Shown here: one piece after another, positions 34,786 to 44,216 of the stretch
How the letters are laid out: each line of letters opens with the position of its first letter
How positions within the stretch are numbered: the stretch's first letter is position 1
NCBI RefSeq assembly: GCF_030817535.1
Contig: NZ_JAUSZL010000002.1
Coordinates: 7,874,001-7,938,000 of the forward strand
DNA from: Streptomyces sp. V3I8
GTDB lineage: Bacteria > Actinomycetota > Actinomycetes > Streptomycetales > Streptomycetaceae
DNA length: 64,000 nucleotides
Direction of reading: 5' to 3'
Notes under the pieces: model-generated
Database searches by the model: none
Told to the model about the DNA's origin: nothing
Seen by the model: the letters and a program-made list of their open reading frames with translations, nothing else
Made by a program: the position numbers and the translations under genes

Positions 34786-35019
34786 TCACTCAGGGAACGA
34801 AAAGCCCAGCTCACGTAGGCGGGGCAAGCACATTGCGAGGCATTGCTCCACAGACGTGGCATCGGTTCGCACAAGGACGTCCTCGCGCAACGGCGCTCCA
34901 CTGGCGACGAAGGTCCAAGGTTTACCTCTCTCTACCATCCGCTCAGCGTCGGCCTTGAACAGCACCGTTACGCCCTGTTCAGCCAGTGCTTCCATAATCG
35001 CGACGATGTCCACCGGCAC
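34786..35019 (-). CDS. Small hypothetical protein
   Basis: 77 aa from GTG 35019, preceded by a GGGAGGGGAG stretch whose GGAGG lies about 6 nt upstream. The sequence (MEALAEQGVTVLFKADAERM, then VLVRTDATSVEQCLAMCLPRLREL) looks like a compact alpha/beta protein with normal codon use. Not recognised. It is 58 nt upstream of, and codirectional with, the frameshifted gene at 33.5-34.7 kb, so the two may have formed an operon. Confidence 0.6.
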   Translation of the reverse strand: MPVDIVAIMEALAEQGVTVLFKADAERMVERGKPWTFVASGAPLREDVLVRTDATSVEQCLAMCLPRLRELGFSFPE

Positions 35020-35222
35020 TCTCCCCTCCCGAAGCGCTTCGAACGCGCCGTCGGACGAACATACTCACTCAGGGCCGGACCCTGGACACCGCCCGCATGA
35101 CCCAAAGTGACCGATCGAGGCGCTCTGAGCTGGAATACGCGACACCTCAACATGCGAGCTCACCAGTCCCGAGACCGGAGGAGGCCCCGGCCCGGAGGGT
35201 GGTCCGGGGTAAGTCGGGGATG

Positions 35223-35693
35223 TCAGGTCGGACGCAGTGCGCAGACTACTCCGTCGCTGGAGGAGAGCTGTGACCTGAGCTTGCCGGCGTCCCTTTCCAG
35301 TTCGGCATTGCGCAAGGACAGGATCTGGATCTGGTTGGCGTAGGTCGCCGTGGTGTCCTTCAACTCCCGCACCTCGGCGGCATGCTCCTGGCGGAGTGCG
35401 CGTTCCTTCTTGCGCAGTCGGGCGACCTCGGCCTTGAGCTCGTCGACCTTGGGACGCTTGATGTCGGGGGCAGAGAGGATCTCCTTGATCGCGGGGGCAA
35501 CCGGCGAGCGGTAGTAGGAAGCTCGTGACACTCCGCCCTCGGCGGCGATGTTCACAGCAGTAACGGAGCCGTCGGTGACGCTGGCACGCTGGAGTACGCC
35601 GATGGCGTCGATGCCCAATGTTGGAACTGTCGCCAGCTGACTCTTGGTGCGGTGCAGTGCGGCCACGGCTTCGGGTGCTTCGTGCTGGGGCAA
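35223..35693 (-). CDS. HTH plus coiled-coil protein, DUF6262-like
   Basis: 156 aa from TTG 35693, with GAGGA 4 nt upstream (alternative GTG 35666). An N-terminal helical region with a TetR-like HTH (VTAVNIAAEGGVSRASYYR) leads to a long coiled coil (KRPKVDELKAEVARLRKKE to LSLRNAELERDAGKL). This matches small accessory proteins found beside actinobacterial site-specific recombinase transposons, often called DUF6262. No such recombinase pair remains nearby. Confidence 0.5.
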   Translation of the reverse strand: MPQHEAPEAVAALHRTKSQLATVPTLGIDAIGVLQRASVTDGSVTAVNIAAEGGVSRASYYRSPVAPAIKEILSAPDIKRPKVDELKAEVARLRKKERALRQEHAAEVRELKDTTATYANQIQILSLRNAELERDAGKLRSQLSSSDGVVCALRPT

Positions 35694-35769
35694 GTCGTCC
35701 TCGCGTCTCGTGAGACATGCCTTCTGGAGGCATAGCAATCCTGTCGTTGAGACACGGAAAGGTGCAGCC

Positions 35770-36065
35770 ATAACCGAGGAAACCGGCATCACCACATCCC
35801 CGCAGGACCTGACGCTGTGGACCGTCACCCGCGGCACGACCGGCAACATCGGTGTGCACTTCGTGGCCCCGCCCCGCCCCGCCCCGCAGCGTTCATCCAT
35901 GAGCGCTTCGCGGTGCTGCTCGGCTCAGCCGCGACAGCGGTCCAGGAGCCCGAACTGGATGAGATCGCGCTCCTTGAGTGCCCGGCCGACCTGGAGAACC
36001 TCCCCGGCCCGCACGTCGACCACCTCAAACCGATCGTCGACCGGTACCTGCAGGCCACATCGTGA
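35770..36065 (+). pseudogene. Frameshifted small gene with a GCCCC repeat at the break
   Basis: The frame ITEETGITTSPQDLTLWTV, then VTRGTTGNIGVHFVAPPRPA, enters four tandem GCCCC units (35866-35885). Downstream the protein-like sequence continues in another frame: FIHERFAVLLGSAATAVQEPELDEIALLE to PIVDRYLQATS, stop 36065. Deleting one unit joins the two exactly. The codon at the natural start position is ATA after a GAAAGG site, suggesting a lost ATG. Family not recognised; about 97 aa when restored. Confidence 0.55.
35866..35885 (+). repeat. GCCCC pentanucleotide repeat, four units
   Basis: Perfect 5-bp tandem tract inside the broken gene. Three units would give an open frame, four give a frameshift, so unit gain by slippage explains the break. 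Confidence 0.85.
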
Positions 36066-36572
36066 AGGAGCCGGTCGGCAAGGCACCGGACCCGCAGGAG
36101 GACCTCCGCAACCCGGAAGACAGCCAGCCGGGAGGAGGGGGCGGCTGGCGATCGCCGTCCGTCGCACCGCAGCGCCTCCGAGTACCTGGCGCTGCCGGGA
36201 ATCTTGTTTCCTGTGGGCGGCGACGTAGGCGGGTACCACCCGGTCTTTGGCTGTGCCCGAGATCCATGACAACGTCAGCACGTTGCCCGCGAGCACGGCG
36301 TCGGCTTGGTCGGACCGATCCATCAGCGCGATGAAGACGCGCTCCCGGGTGCCATCGGCAGCCCACATCTGCAACATGGTGTGGACGCCTCTCCAGTTGC
36401 GTACTTCTCCGGTAGGCGAGCTCACTGCGCGTCAGTCATTTAAGAGGTCCCGACCCTTACGGTCACGTTCGTCGGGTGCGGGACTCATTCGATGCCGCCC
36501 CGGAGGCTGATGCGGGTGCGGTGGTGCACCAAACTGCACTGTCTGCTCCGCTCCTGCTCACCCCTGGCACGT
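36066..36572 (-). other. Non-coding stretch with a degenerate transposase fragment
   Basis: On the minus strand about 36290-36425 reads VRNWRGVHTMLQMWAADGTRERVFIALMD, which resembles the N-terminal region of an IS5-type transposase, then loses similarity. The rest of the interval shows no gene. Confidence 0.5.
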
Positions 36573-37487
36573 TCACTGGCGGGCCGCTCTGAGCTCGCGG
36601 ATCAGAGCGCGGACGGAGACGCTGGAGGCCAGTTCCGGAGCGGTGACATAACCCAGGGAACGCGTGGGGCGCCCGGGTCCGAGATCGGTGATCTCGATGC
36701 CTCCCGGTGCCTCGCTCAGTGAGAGCGCGGGCATGATCGCCATACCGAGACCCCTGCTCACCATGGAGAGCACCGCGCCGTCGTCCTCGGCCAGGACGGT
36801 CGCCTTCGGAATCCAGTCCTGCCGGGCCCACCACTGACGGGTGTAGGAGCCGCAGTTCTCGTGCCAGTCCACCAGGGGCAGGGAGCGCGGGGCGGGGTGG
36901 CCGGCCGGGTGCACCAGCGAGTAGGGCTCCTCGATGAGTACGTCGCCGATGAACGCAGCGGGCATGGGCGAGGTGGCGCCGATCGTTGCGATGCCCACGT
37001 CCGCGCGCCCCTCGGCAACCTCACCGGCGGTGCCCGAGCCCAGCTCGCGGACGATACGAACCTGGGGTTCGATGCCGGGGTGGCGGGCGGTGAGACGCTC
37101 CAGGACGGGCGGCAGCAGGTAGAGGGCGGCGCTACGGAAGGCTGCGATGCGCAGCGGGCCGGTGACCGTGCCCCGCTCGGCGCCGCGGGCTTCTGCGGCC
37201 AGGGTGTCCAGGAGCCGCAGGACCCGGCGGGCGTGGGCGGCAGCGGCGGTACCGGCCGCGGTGGGCGTCGCGCCCTTGCGGCCCCGCTCGAAAAGGACCG
37301 CTCCGACCTTGCGTTCCGTCCCGCGTATGGAGTGCGAGACTGCGGACTGGGTCACTCCGAGGACTTCGGCCGCCGCCGAGAACCCGCGCTCGCGGTCGAC
37401 GGCCACGAGGATGCGCAGCTCGTGCGGGGCGAGGTCGGCGCCGGCAGCCGCAGTGGGCGGGCAGGCTGTGGCGGCTGAGGCTGTCAT
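36573..37487 (-). CDS. LysR family transcriptional regulator
   Basis: 304 aa. HTH: LAPHELRILVAVDRERGFSAAAEVLGVTQSAVSHSIRGTERKVGAVLFERGRKG. The effector domain starts VTGPLRIAAFRSAALYLLPPVLERL, with GSYTRQWWARQDW and GLGMAIMPAL typical of the periplasmic-binding-like fold. ATG 37487 has AGGTGG about 6 nt upstream. It is divergent from the oxidoreductase gene (98 bp between starts) and most likely controls it. Confidence 0.9.
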   Translation of the reverse strand: MTASAATACPPTAAAGADLAPHELRILVAVDRERGFSAAAEVLGVTQSAVSHSIRGTERKVGAVLFERGRKGATPTAAGTAAAAHARRVLRLLDTLAAEARGAERGTVTGPLRIAAFRSAALYLLPPVLERLTARHPGIEPQVRIVRELGSGTAGEVAEGRADVGIATIGATSPMPAAFIGDVLIEEPYSLVHPAGHPAPRSLPLVDWHENCGSYTRQWWARQDWIPKATVLAEDDGAVLSMVSRGLGMAIMPALSLSEAPGGIEITDLGPGRPTRSLGYVTAPELASSVSVRALIRELRAARQ

Positions 37488-37585
37488 GGGGCCCACCTGC
37501 TTCTATGAGAGCCCTTCATGGATGGGGCCGTTCCATGAGCGCAACCCTCTGCCCGGCCTTCGCATTCCTGCCTACGGTCACCGTC

Positions 37586-38590
37586 ATGACCGAGACCGTA
37601 CTTACCGTGCACCAGACCGCCCGCCCCTATGGCTTCCCCACACCCGACCACTTCGCCTTCGTCGAGTCCGCGATGCCGGAACCCGGTCCGGGAACAGCGC
37701 TGGTGGAGAACCTGTACTGGTCGGTGGACCCCTACCACCGCGAAATGATGGACGGTGACTTCGCGCTGAACGCTCCTTTGGAGGGCCGCACTCTCGGCCG
37801 GGTGGTGCACTCCCGTGATCCGGCGCTCCACGAGGGCGAGATCGTCTTCCACAGGCTGGGCTGGCGCACCCACACCGTCGTCACCCCCGAAGAGGCACGG
37901 GCTGTCCCCCGCTTCGACGGCGTACCGCTCTCCGCGCACTTGAGCATCCTCGGCGGCACCGGCCTGACCGCCTACGTCGGTCTCACCCGTATCGCCGAAC
38001 TCCGCGAGGGACAGGACGTATTCGTTTCGGCGGCGGCCGGCGGTGTGGGCACAGCCACCGGGCGATTCGCCCGGCTGATGGGCGCGGGCCGGCTGATCGG
38101 CAGTGCGGGCGGAGCGGAGAAGGCGGCCTACCTGACCGAACACGTCGGCTACGACGAGGCCTTCGACTACCGCTTGGGCCCGGCGGCCCAGCTGCTCGCC
38201 GAGGCGGCACCCGACGGGATCGACCTCTACATGGACAATGTCGGCGGCGAACACCTCGAAGCGGCGATCTCCTCGCTGCGTGAGTACGGACGGATCGTGC
38301 GCATAGGCACGATCGCCCAGTACAACAGCACCGGCACGCCCTACGCCCTGCGCAACCTTCCCGACATCGTCGAGAAGAGCCTGCGCATGGAGGGCTTCTT
38401 GGTCCGCAACTACCGTGAGGTGCAGGAGGAGTTGTACGAGTTCGTCGTGCCGCATCTGCAGAGTGGACGTGTCACGCTCGATGAGACCGTGGTAGACGGC
38501 TTCGAGGGCATCGTCACCGGGTTCCTGGGGATGCTACGGGGCGAGAACCAGGGCAAGATCATCGTGCGGGCGGCCGGAGCGACCGTCTGA
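37586..38590 (+). CDS. NADP-dependent oxidoreductase, zinc-free MDR (prostaglandin-reductase-like)
   Basis: 334 aa of the medium-chain reductase superfamily without zinc ligands: LYWSVDPYHREMMDG, LGGTGLTAYVGLTRI, the dinucleotide loop VSAAAGGVGTATGRFARLMGA, and DLYMDNVGGEHLEAAISSL. Such enzymes reduce double bonds of enones and aldehydes. The ATG at 37586 is 7 nt after TACGGT (37573-37578), so a leaderless transcript is likely. Divergent LysR regulator. Confidence 0.88.
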   Translation: MTETVLTVHQTARPYGFPTPDHFAFVESAMPEPGPGTALVENLYWSVDPYHREMMDGDFALNAPLEGRTLGRVVHSRDPALHEGEIVFHRLGWRTHTVVTPEEARAVPRFDGVPLSAHLSILGGTGLTAYVGLTRIAELREGQDVFVSAAAGGVGTATGRFARLMGAGRLIGSAGGAEKAAYLTEHVGYDEAFDYRLGPAAQLLAEAAPDGIDLYMDNVGGEHLEAAISSLREYGRIVRIGTIAQYNSTGTPYALRNLPDIVEKSLRMEGFLVRNYREVQEELYEFVVPHLQSGRVTLDETVVDGFEGIVTGFLGMLRGENQGKIIVRAAGATV

Positions 38591-38913
38591 GGGACCGGGG
38601 GCGCGCCGGTGCCCCGGGGAGCGGAGGGCCTTCTCCGGCATGGGGAGCGCATCCGTCGGGCCGAGCGTGTCCCTACGCTCACGCCAGCTGCGTGAGGCAG
38701 AGCTGCTTGCATCGCGGAAGACCGTCCGTTCGATCGAGGCCCATGGGTGTCCTGTATGTGCATACCAGCCGTGGCGTCCGGGGGCGCCGCCCGACTCCCG
38801 CTCGTCTTTGTGCCCCAGGCATGAAAGGACGGACGGGGCCGGCCCTCACACTGCGGCGTAGCGTCCCGCCAGCTCGGCATGGGGGTGAGGAAGCGGACGA
38901 AGCTGCCGGTGCG
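38591..38913. other. Gap without a recognisable gene
   Basis: 323 bp between the convergent oxidoreductase and VanX-type genes. Open frames here have no good start site or coding character. No strong terminator hairpin was found. Confidence 0.4.
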
Positions 38914-39564
38914 TCAGGGCAGTTCGATCGGTCCGTAGCGCGCGTGCGGGTCCTGCCGCATCAGCGCGTCGTACCGGTCCGCTGCCGAGAAGTGCCAGAA
39001 CTCGGTCCCATAGTTCGTAAAGCCCGCGTTCTCCATGGCGTTGAGCAGCAGCGTGCGATGGCGACGCGCTTGATCGTTGACGTTCGGGGCGTGCGTGAAG
39101 CAGTTCCCGTCACTCTCCTCCGGGGAGGCGTTGACGAGGGCGCCGAGGTCGAGTTCGTGACCGTCCTGGTCGACGAGGGTCACGTCCACCGCCGCGCCCG
39201 CGGAGTGAGGCGCGATCTCCGGAGGCGACACGTACCGGCTGGCGGCTTGATGCAGCTGCTCAACTGTCCATCCGGGCTGAGCAGCTGCCAACTTGTCCCG
39301 ATAGTCGGTGAAGTAGCGCTGCTGGAGAGTCAGCGGCCGATAGCCCTCGATGAACAGCAGGTCGGTGCCCGCGGGCAGGAGCGAACGGGCGTGCTCCAGC
39401 CGGGCGAGGACGCCCTGGCGGACGTGGGCGAACGCGCCCAGCGGATCCTGTTTGCGGGGATCGACACGGAAGTTGTGGTCCCGCACGTCGACGAGCGGCT
39501 CCCCGCACTCGCGCACCGGGATCGCGGCGACCCGCGGGTCGGACATCAACACCAGAGGGTTCAT
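38914..39564 (-). CDS. VanX-family D-Ala-D-Ala dipeptidase
   Basis: 216-aa zinc dipeptidase of the VanX/DdpX family. The zinc motif SxHxxGxAxD is seen as PHSAGAAVDVTL, and the catalytic Glu and third ligand as FWHF in GTEFWHFS; FIEGYRPLTLQQRYF supplies the arginine that stabilises the transition state. No signal peptide. The ATG at 39564 has GGGAGA 4 nt upstream. Without VanH, VanA or VanRS in the window, a role in D-Ala-D-Ala recycling is more likely than glycopeptide resistance. It abuts an IS1182 remnant. Confidence 0.88.
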   Translation of the reverse strand: MNPLVLMSDPRVAAIPVRECGEPLVDVRDHNFRVDPRKQDPLGAFAHVRQGVLARLEHARSLLPAGTDLLFIEGYRPLTLQQRYFTDYRDKLAAAQPGWTVEQLHQAASRYVSPPEIAPHSAGAAVDVTLVDQDGHELDLGALVNASPEESDGNCFTHAPNVNDQARRHRTLLLNAMENAGFTNYGTEFWHFSAADRYDALMRQDPHARYGPIELP

Positions 39565-39744
39565 CGAGTCTCCCTGAGACGGCTTGCGCTGCGGTGGTGG
39601 GACAGGGGAGGCAGAGGCCAGGTCGGTTTCGCGCGGTATCCGCGCGACGGTGTCCTGCAGCGGGCCTCTTGCTCCTCGCTGGACTCGACATCCGCGAGTT
39701 ACCAAGAGGCCCTTCTTCCATGCCTCCACACCGAACAACTCACC

Positions 39745-40160
39745 CGAACCAGGCCCCGACAGGTCACCTGCTGGCGGTCGAAGTCGATGTGGAAGTTGTC
39801 CCGACCGAAGCCTTCGCTCTTTCGGTGTTGGTGGGTGGGGTTGGTCGGCAGTGATCCGGTGACGGTGACCTGCTGTTCGCGGACGGCCTGTTCCAGGTGG
39901 GGCAGGGAGGTGTAGCCGCTGTCGACCAGGTGTTCGCCGGGCAGCAGCCCGCGGCGGTGCAGGCGGGTATGGATGCCGGGCAGGACCTTGCTGTCGTGGA
40001 TGGTGGCCGCGGTGGGCCATGTCCGTGATCACGTTGAGGCTGTCAGGGACGCAGGTCTCGGTCAGGCGGCCTTGCGTATCGCGGTGGTAGTTCTGCACCA
40101 CGATCTGACGCAGGGACTGAACGCGGAGGCCACACGTGCGGTGCGCTCCGTGCCGATAGA
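39745..40160 (-). pseudogene. IS1182-type transposase remnant
   Basis: Read on the minus strand across two frames: VVQNYHRDTQGRL, then [16 protein letters not shown] (an internal deletion between them), then [36 protein letters not shown] and [20 protein letters not shown]. Order and wording match IS1182-group transposases. It lacks both ends, has an internal deletion and a frameshift, and shows no inverted repeats. Confidence 0.7.
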
Positions 40161-40192
40161 GGTATTCCAGGAACCGGAGGGCATCGTTCCCA

Positions 40193-41164
40193 TCAAACGG
40201 TGAGCGGATGGGCTACCTGCAACTCCTCGTGTTCGATCAGCCATCGGACGGACTCGAGCACGGCAGCCTCCGGTTCGTAGCGCGGTGCGTACCCGATGAG
40301 GGTCCTGGCTTTCTCGATGGTGACGCAGTGGCTGCGGTACAGGTGTTCCCAGCTCGCTTCGGCATGCTCTGGGGTCGTGGTCCGGCGGTACTGTTCCCAG
40401 GTCACCGGTTCCAGTGATGCGGTCTGTCCGAACCAGCCGGCCGCCAGGTGCGCGTAGCCGCGGACGTTCAGTGCGCTGGGGGCAACGATGTTGAAGTCTT
40501 CTCCCGCTGCCGTGTCTCGGTGTTCGATTGCTCGTTCAAAGGCCTGCGCGACATCGTCAGCGTGCACGTGGTGCATGAGCTCGATACCGATGCCGGGAAT
40601 CCGCAGCGGCTTCCCGGCCGAGAGCGTGGTCCAGACGGCGGGGTCGAAGTTACCCAGTGGACCGACTGGGTGCCAGCCGGGACCAACGATGTGCCCGGGG
40701 TGCAACGATGTGGTCATCAAGCCTCCGGAAGCGGTCTCCTCCTTCAGCATCCGTGCGATCCGGTCCTTGTGGATTCCGTACTCCCCTACGGGGGAGGTGC
40801 CCGTGGTCTCGGAGATCGGCAGCTTGGTGCTGGGACCGTGGCGCCAGATCGAACCGCAGTGCAGCAGGTGTTCGACCTGGCCACGCAGGCGCCCCACCAG
40901 CGCGGTTGCCGCTTCCAGGGTGAAGCAGATCAGGTCGACCACGACGTCCGGGCCCAGCCTGGCCAGCCTGTCGCCGAAAGTGCCTTCGTCGTCCTCCTGC
41001 TCGCGGTCAGCGATGATCTGGCGCACCTGCTGCCATTCGGGAGCATCGGCGTATGCGGCACGGGTGCCACGGCTGATGCTGGTCACTTCGTGGCCGGCCC
41101 GTACCAGCCTGGGGACGAGGAACGTGCCAATGTGCCCGCTCCCGCCGATGACGACAATCCGCAT
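40193..41164 (-). CDS. NAD-dependent epimerase/dehydratase family protein
   Basis: 323 aa extended-SDR protein. Rossmann loop MRIVVIGGSGHIGTFLVPRLV (GxxGxxG), VVDLICF, LLHCGSIWRHG (Ser region), and an EYGIHKDRIARML segment whose Y-x-x-x-K is the catalytic pair. HVHADDVAQAFERAIEH is a typical extended-SDR C-terminal motif. Substrate unknown; relatives act on nucleotide sugars or as flavonoid-reductase-like enzymes. Confidence 0.87.
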   Translation of the reverse strand: MRIVVIGGSGHIGTFLVPRLVRAGHEVTSISRGTRAAYADAPEWQQVRQIIADREQEDDEGTFGDRLARLGPDVVVDLICFTLEAATALVGRLRGQVEHLLHCGSIWRHGPSTKLPISETTGTSPVGEYGIHKDRIARMLKEETASGGLMTTSLHPGHIVGPGWHPVGPLGNFDPAVWTTLSAGKPLRIPGIGIELMHHVHADDVAQAFERAIEHRDTAAGEDFNIVAPSALNVRGYAHLAAGWFGQTASLEPVTWEQYRRTTTPEHAEASWEHLYRSHCVTIEKARTLIGYAPRYEPEAAVLESVRWLIEHEELQVAHPLTV

Positions 41165-41879
41165 CTTTCTCCATCACTTTCTGCACCGGGGTATAGGCCC
41201 CGCTCTTAACGCTCCGAGGCAAAGTCCCGGAGCGGTCAGGGCACCGCTCCTGATAGGTGGCGCCGATGTGGTCCGTCCAGCAGCAACAGCCTGCTGAGAG
41301 CAATTGACCTACTGGTACCCACCACAAGGCTGACTCGCACCGGCGCTGCTGTGCGCTTGGACGCGGTCGCAAAGCACAGTCGTCCGGCGCAGGTGCAGGT
41401 CCAGTGCTGCGCATCGCACTCCAGTGAGCGAGGCCGACCGGGCGGCGCTCGCTTTCCACCGGGGCAACGTCGCCACGGTGGTCCGTACCCGCCGCGCGGT
41501 GGCCGACGGGGACGGCACGACGGCCGGGGCGCCTGCTCAAGCAACCCGTCCACCGAGCAGATGCCGCCGGCCAGGATGCCCTATGAGGTCCTCCGGCCGG
41601 TGGCCAGCGCGCTTCCTGAGTCCACCCCGGCCTCTTCGCGCGAATCCCCGACCCTGCGTGCGTCCCGCAAGTCGGGGGTTGAGGAACATCGGAACGAAAA
41701 CCGGCGCTAAGCATCGAGCGGCCCTGGTGGGCGGCTGACGGGCCTTCGGCGGCCGGACCTGTCTGAAGTCGTCCCGCAGATAACGCCCTATTACCTGCGG
41801 GATCGCTGATCACGACCTGCGGTGACGTTCTCGGGGCTGTGCATGAAGCGGTCCCGTTATTTGTGGCAAGGGGGAAGCG
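41165..41879. other. Gene-poor 715 bp, probably relic sequence
   Basis: No intact gene was supported. Frames such as one starting at 41424 (SEADRAALAFHRGNVATVV) look partly protein-like but end in low-complexity Pro/Arg/Ser and match nothing recognised. Composition is consistent with decayed genes between mobile remnants. Confidence 0.4.
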
Positions 41880-42629
41880 GTGCCCGCTGTCGTACGGCGG
41901 CCCGTCGAGAAGGCGTTGACCGTCTGCGCGGCGGCCGACGTGTTCCTTGACTTGCTCGACAACGCGAACACGCTCCGGTCGTACGGAATCGGCGTCGGCA
42001 AGACCGCCGAGCACCTCGGTGATGCCCGCCCGCTCGCCACCGTCGCGGACGACGAGATCGGCGGCGCCCTCGAACAACTGTGGGGCGAGGCGGCGGTCAA
42101 CACGTGGAACGCCCGGCGGGCGGTGGTGCTGTCATGACTGGGGTGGTGTGTCGAGCGCGGATACGACGGCTCGGCTGTCCCGGCCTGGGTGAAGCGGATG
42201 CCTCCGCCGGACTCGGAGACCCGGGCCCACTCGAAGATGGCCGTGGACCGGCTGATCGCCCGGCGCGAAGTCCACCTGCGGGAGAAGACGCTGTGGCCAC
42301 CCACCGCAAGCCGGGTCCCAGCAAGGTCCTCGCGCCGCGTGACGTGTGTCCGCCCGGACACCGGGCTGGTCCGGCTGTCGTACGGCCGGGCCCGCGCCCT
42401 GCTCGACGCCCACACCGCAGTCGGCGGGGTGCCGGGCACAGGCTGGGACCTGCACGAATACCGCCATTCTGGTCTCACCCACCTCGGCGAGGCCGGGGCC
42501 GGCCTGCCCATGCTGATGGCGAAGTCCCGGCACAAGAAGCCGGAGAACGTACGGCGTTACTTCCACCCCTCGGCGGAGGCGATCGCCGAGGTCACCAGCC
42601 TGCTCGCGCCCGGAGACAGCAGACGCTGA
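41880..42629 (+). pseudogene. Tyrosine recombinase (phage integrase family) pseudogene
   Basis: GTG 41880 follows GGGGGAA. The SAM-like N-terminal domain reads AADVFLDLLDNANTLRSYGIGVGKTAEHL to VNTWNARRAVVLS, where TGA (42135-42137) replaces the expected Trp; the same frame then continues [21 protein letters not shown]. After HLREKTLW most of the catalytic domain, including the first active-site Arg, is missing, with a local shift of frame. The C-terminal box survives: [18 protein letters not shown] (R and H) and [13 protein letters not shown] (H and nucleophile Tyr). It is inactive by nonsense codon and deletion, and marks the right part of the integrated island. Confidence 0.85.
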
Positions 42630-42676
42630 GGTCTCGGCCAAGGCTGAAGCGTACGACCGAAACTCGTCGGCTTCAC

Positions 42677-43645
42677 CTATGCGGCGGGGTTCGTGGGCAG
42701 GAGCCGGGCGAGCCAGTCGGTGCGGGTCCGGCGGGCTGTGGCCGAGATGTGTGCCTGCGGGTACAGGGCGTCGAATCCGTGGAAGCCGCCTGCCCAGACG
42801 TGGAGTTCGGCCTGGCCGCCGGCCGCCCAGATGCGGGTGGCGTAGTCGGTGTCCTCGTCGCGGAAGACTTCGGCGGAGCCGGTGTCGATGTAGGTGGTCG
42901 GCAGGCCCGCGAGGTCGTCGGCCAGGGCGGGTGAGACGTATGCGGGTACCTCGTCGTCGGTGAGGTCGCCGAGGAGGCAGCGCCATCCGAATTCGTTCAT
43001 CTCGCGGGTCCAGACGCCGGGTTCGTTCGAGTACTGGTGACTGGAGGTGGTGGTGTTGCGGTGGTCGAGCATGGGGCCGATCAGGACTTGGGCGGCGATC
43101 GTCGGGGTGCCGAGGTCGCGGGCCAGCAGGGTGACGCCGGCGGCGAGGCCGCCGCCCGCGCTGGCGCCTGCGACGATGATCCGGGCGGGGTCGATGCCCA
43201 GTTCGACAGCGTGGTCGGCGATCCAGAGCAGTCCCTGGTAGCAGTCGTCGACCGGGACGGAGCCGGTGGACTCGGGCGCGAGCCGGTAGTCGACGGAGAC
43301 CACGACGGCGCCGAACTCGTCGAGCCACTCCAGCGGGATGTCGATCTGTGAGAAGCGGTCGCCCATGACCATCCCGCCGCCGTGCATCCAGTAGACGCAG
43401 GGTGCGGCAGCGGTGCGATCGCTGTTCGCGGGGCTGAAGACGGACAAGGGGATCGGGGTGCCGTCCGGACTCGCAACGGTGACCTCGCGCCGGTCGATGG
43501 CGCGACCTTCGAGGAGAGGTTCGACGGGCATCGAGGAGAAGGGGCGTACCTGCGCCAGCACTTCCGGGCTGAGCTGGGACATCAGCGGCATGTCGGCCAG
43601 GAGTTCATGCAGTTCGGGGTCGAGGGAGGGGCGTGCTGTGGTCAT
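42677..43645 (-). CDS. Alpha/beta hydrolase, hormone-sensitive-lipase (HSL) type
   Basis: 322 aa. Oxyanion motif MHGGGMVMG, VVVSVDYRLAPE, nucleophile elbow VAGASAGGGLA (GxSxG), and C-terminal GSAEVFRDED (Asp) and GGFHGFD (His) complete the family IV esterase signature. ATG 43645 has a GAGAGG site. Probably a carboxylesterase for short acyl esters. It is downstream of and codirectional with the monooxygenase gene, and both may answer to the divergent AraC protein. Confidence 0.92.
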   Translation of the reverse strand: MTTARPSLDPELHELLADMPLMSQLSPEVLAQVRPFSSMPVEPLLEGRAIDRREVTVASPDGTPIPLSVFSPANSDRTAAAPCVYWMHGGGMVMGDRFSQIDIPLEWLDEFGAVVVSVDYRLAPESTGSVPVDDCYQGLLWIADHAVELGIDPARIIVAGASAGGGLAAGVTLLARDLGTPTIAAQVLIGPMLDHRNTTTSSHQYSNEPGVWTREMNEFGWRCLLGDLTDDEVPAYVSPALADDLAGLPTTYIDTGSAEVFRDEDTDYATRIWAAGGQAELHVWAGGFHGFDALYPQAHISATARRTRTDWLARLLPTNPAA

Positions 43646-43749
43646 GGTCGTTGCCTCTCGTGGGTGGTGGCGGGACGGTCGGGCGAGGACGGGGGTCACC
43701 TCGGTGGACACCGAGGCGGCAGAGGCTGGGGTGTGGGGTGTTCGGCGTG

Positions 43750-44067
43750 TCAGAGGGCGGATTTGCCGCGGACCGGAACGTAGTCGGTGTACTCGGAGTC
43801 CTTGGCGAGCAGCGGGTCGATCTGCGCCACGATGGCCTGGGCGGTCTTGCCGGCGAAGACGCGGTGGTGGTCCTCCTCGCTGGTCCAGCCTTCGGCGACA
43901 TGGACGACGTCGGGGTCGGACGCGGAGCGGGAGACGACGTAGACGAGGCAGTATTCGCTCGCGCCGGGGCTGCCCTCGTTCAGTCCGGTCAGCAGCAGGT
44001 CGACGAGCTGGTCGCCCATACCGGGCCTGGCGGTCAGGGTGGCGCTGAAGCCGTAGTCGGCAATCAT
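43750..44067 (-). CDS. ABM-fold monooxygenase (putative quinol monooxygenase)
   Basis: 105 aa single ABM domain: YGFSATLTARPGMGDQLVDLL, CLVYVVSRSASDPDVVHVAEGWTSEEDHHRVF. Proteins of this size act on quinols or as anthrone-type oxygenases. The ATG at 44067 is chosen, with GAAGGA 5 nt upstream; an open frame continues to 44112 with an acidic, low-complexity stretch. Divergent from the AraC regulator. Confidence 0.83.
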   Translation of the reverse strand: MIADYGFSATLTARPGMGDQLVDLLLTGLNEGSPGASEYCLVYVVSRSASDPDVVHVAEGWTSEEDHHRVFAGKTAQAIVAQIDPLLAKDSEYTDYVPVRGKSAL

Positions 44068-44216
44068 GAATTCCTTCTCTTCCTCTTCGGTGGTGGAGTG
44101 CGGTGATTCCATTCAAGTGGGTTGAACTGCGGAAACGTTAGACTGATACTCGCTCGCACTTGCACGATCCTCGCGACTTCGGGAACCGCAGCGCGGAATG
44201 GTGCTGCAATGGACGC

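Noticed and set aside
38914..39564. Vancomycin resistance cluster
   Set aside because: Only a VanX-type gene is present; the other required genes are absent from the window.
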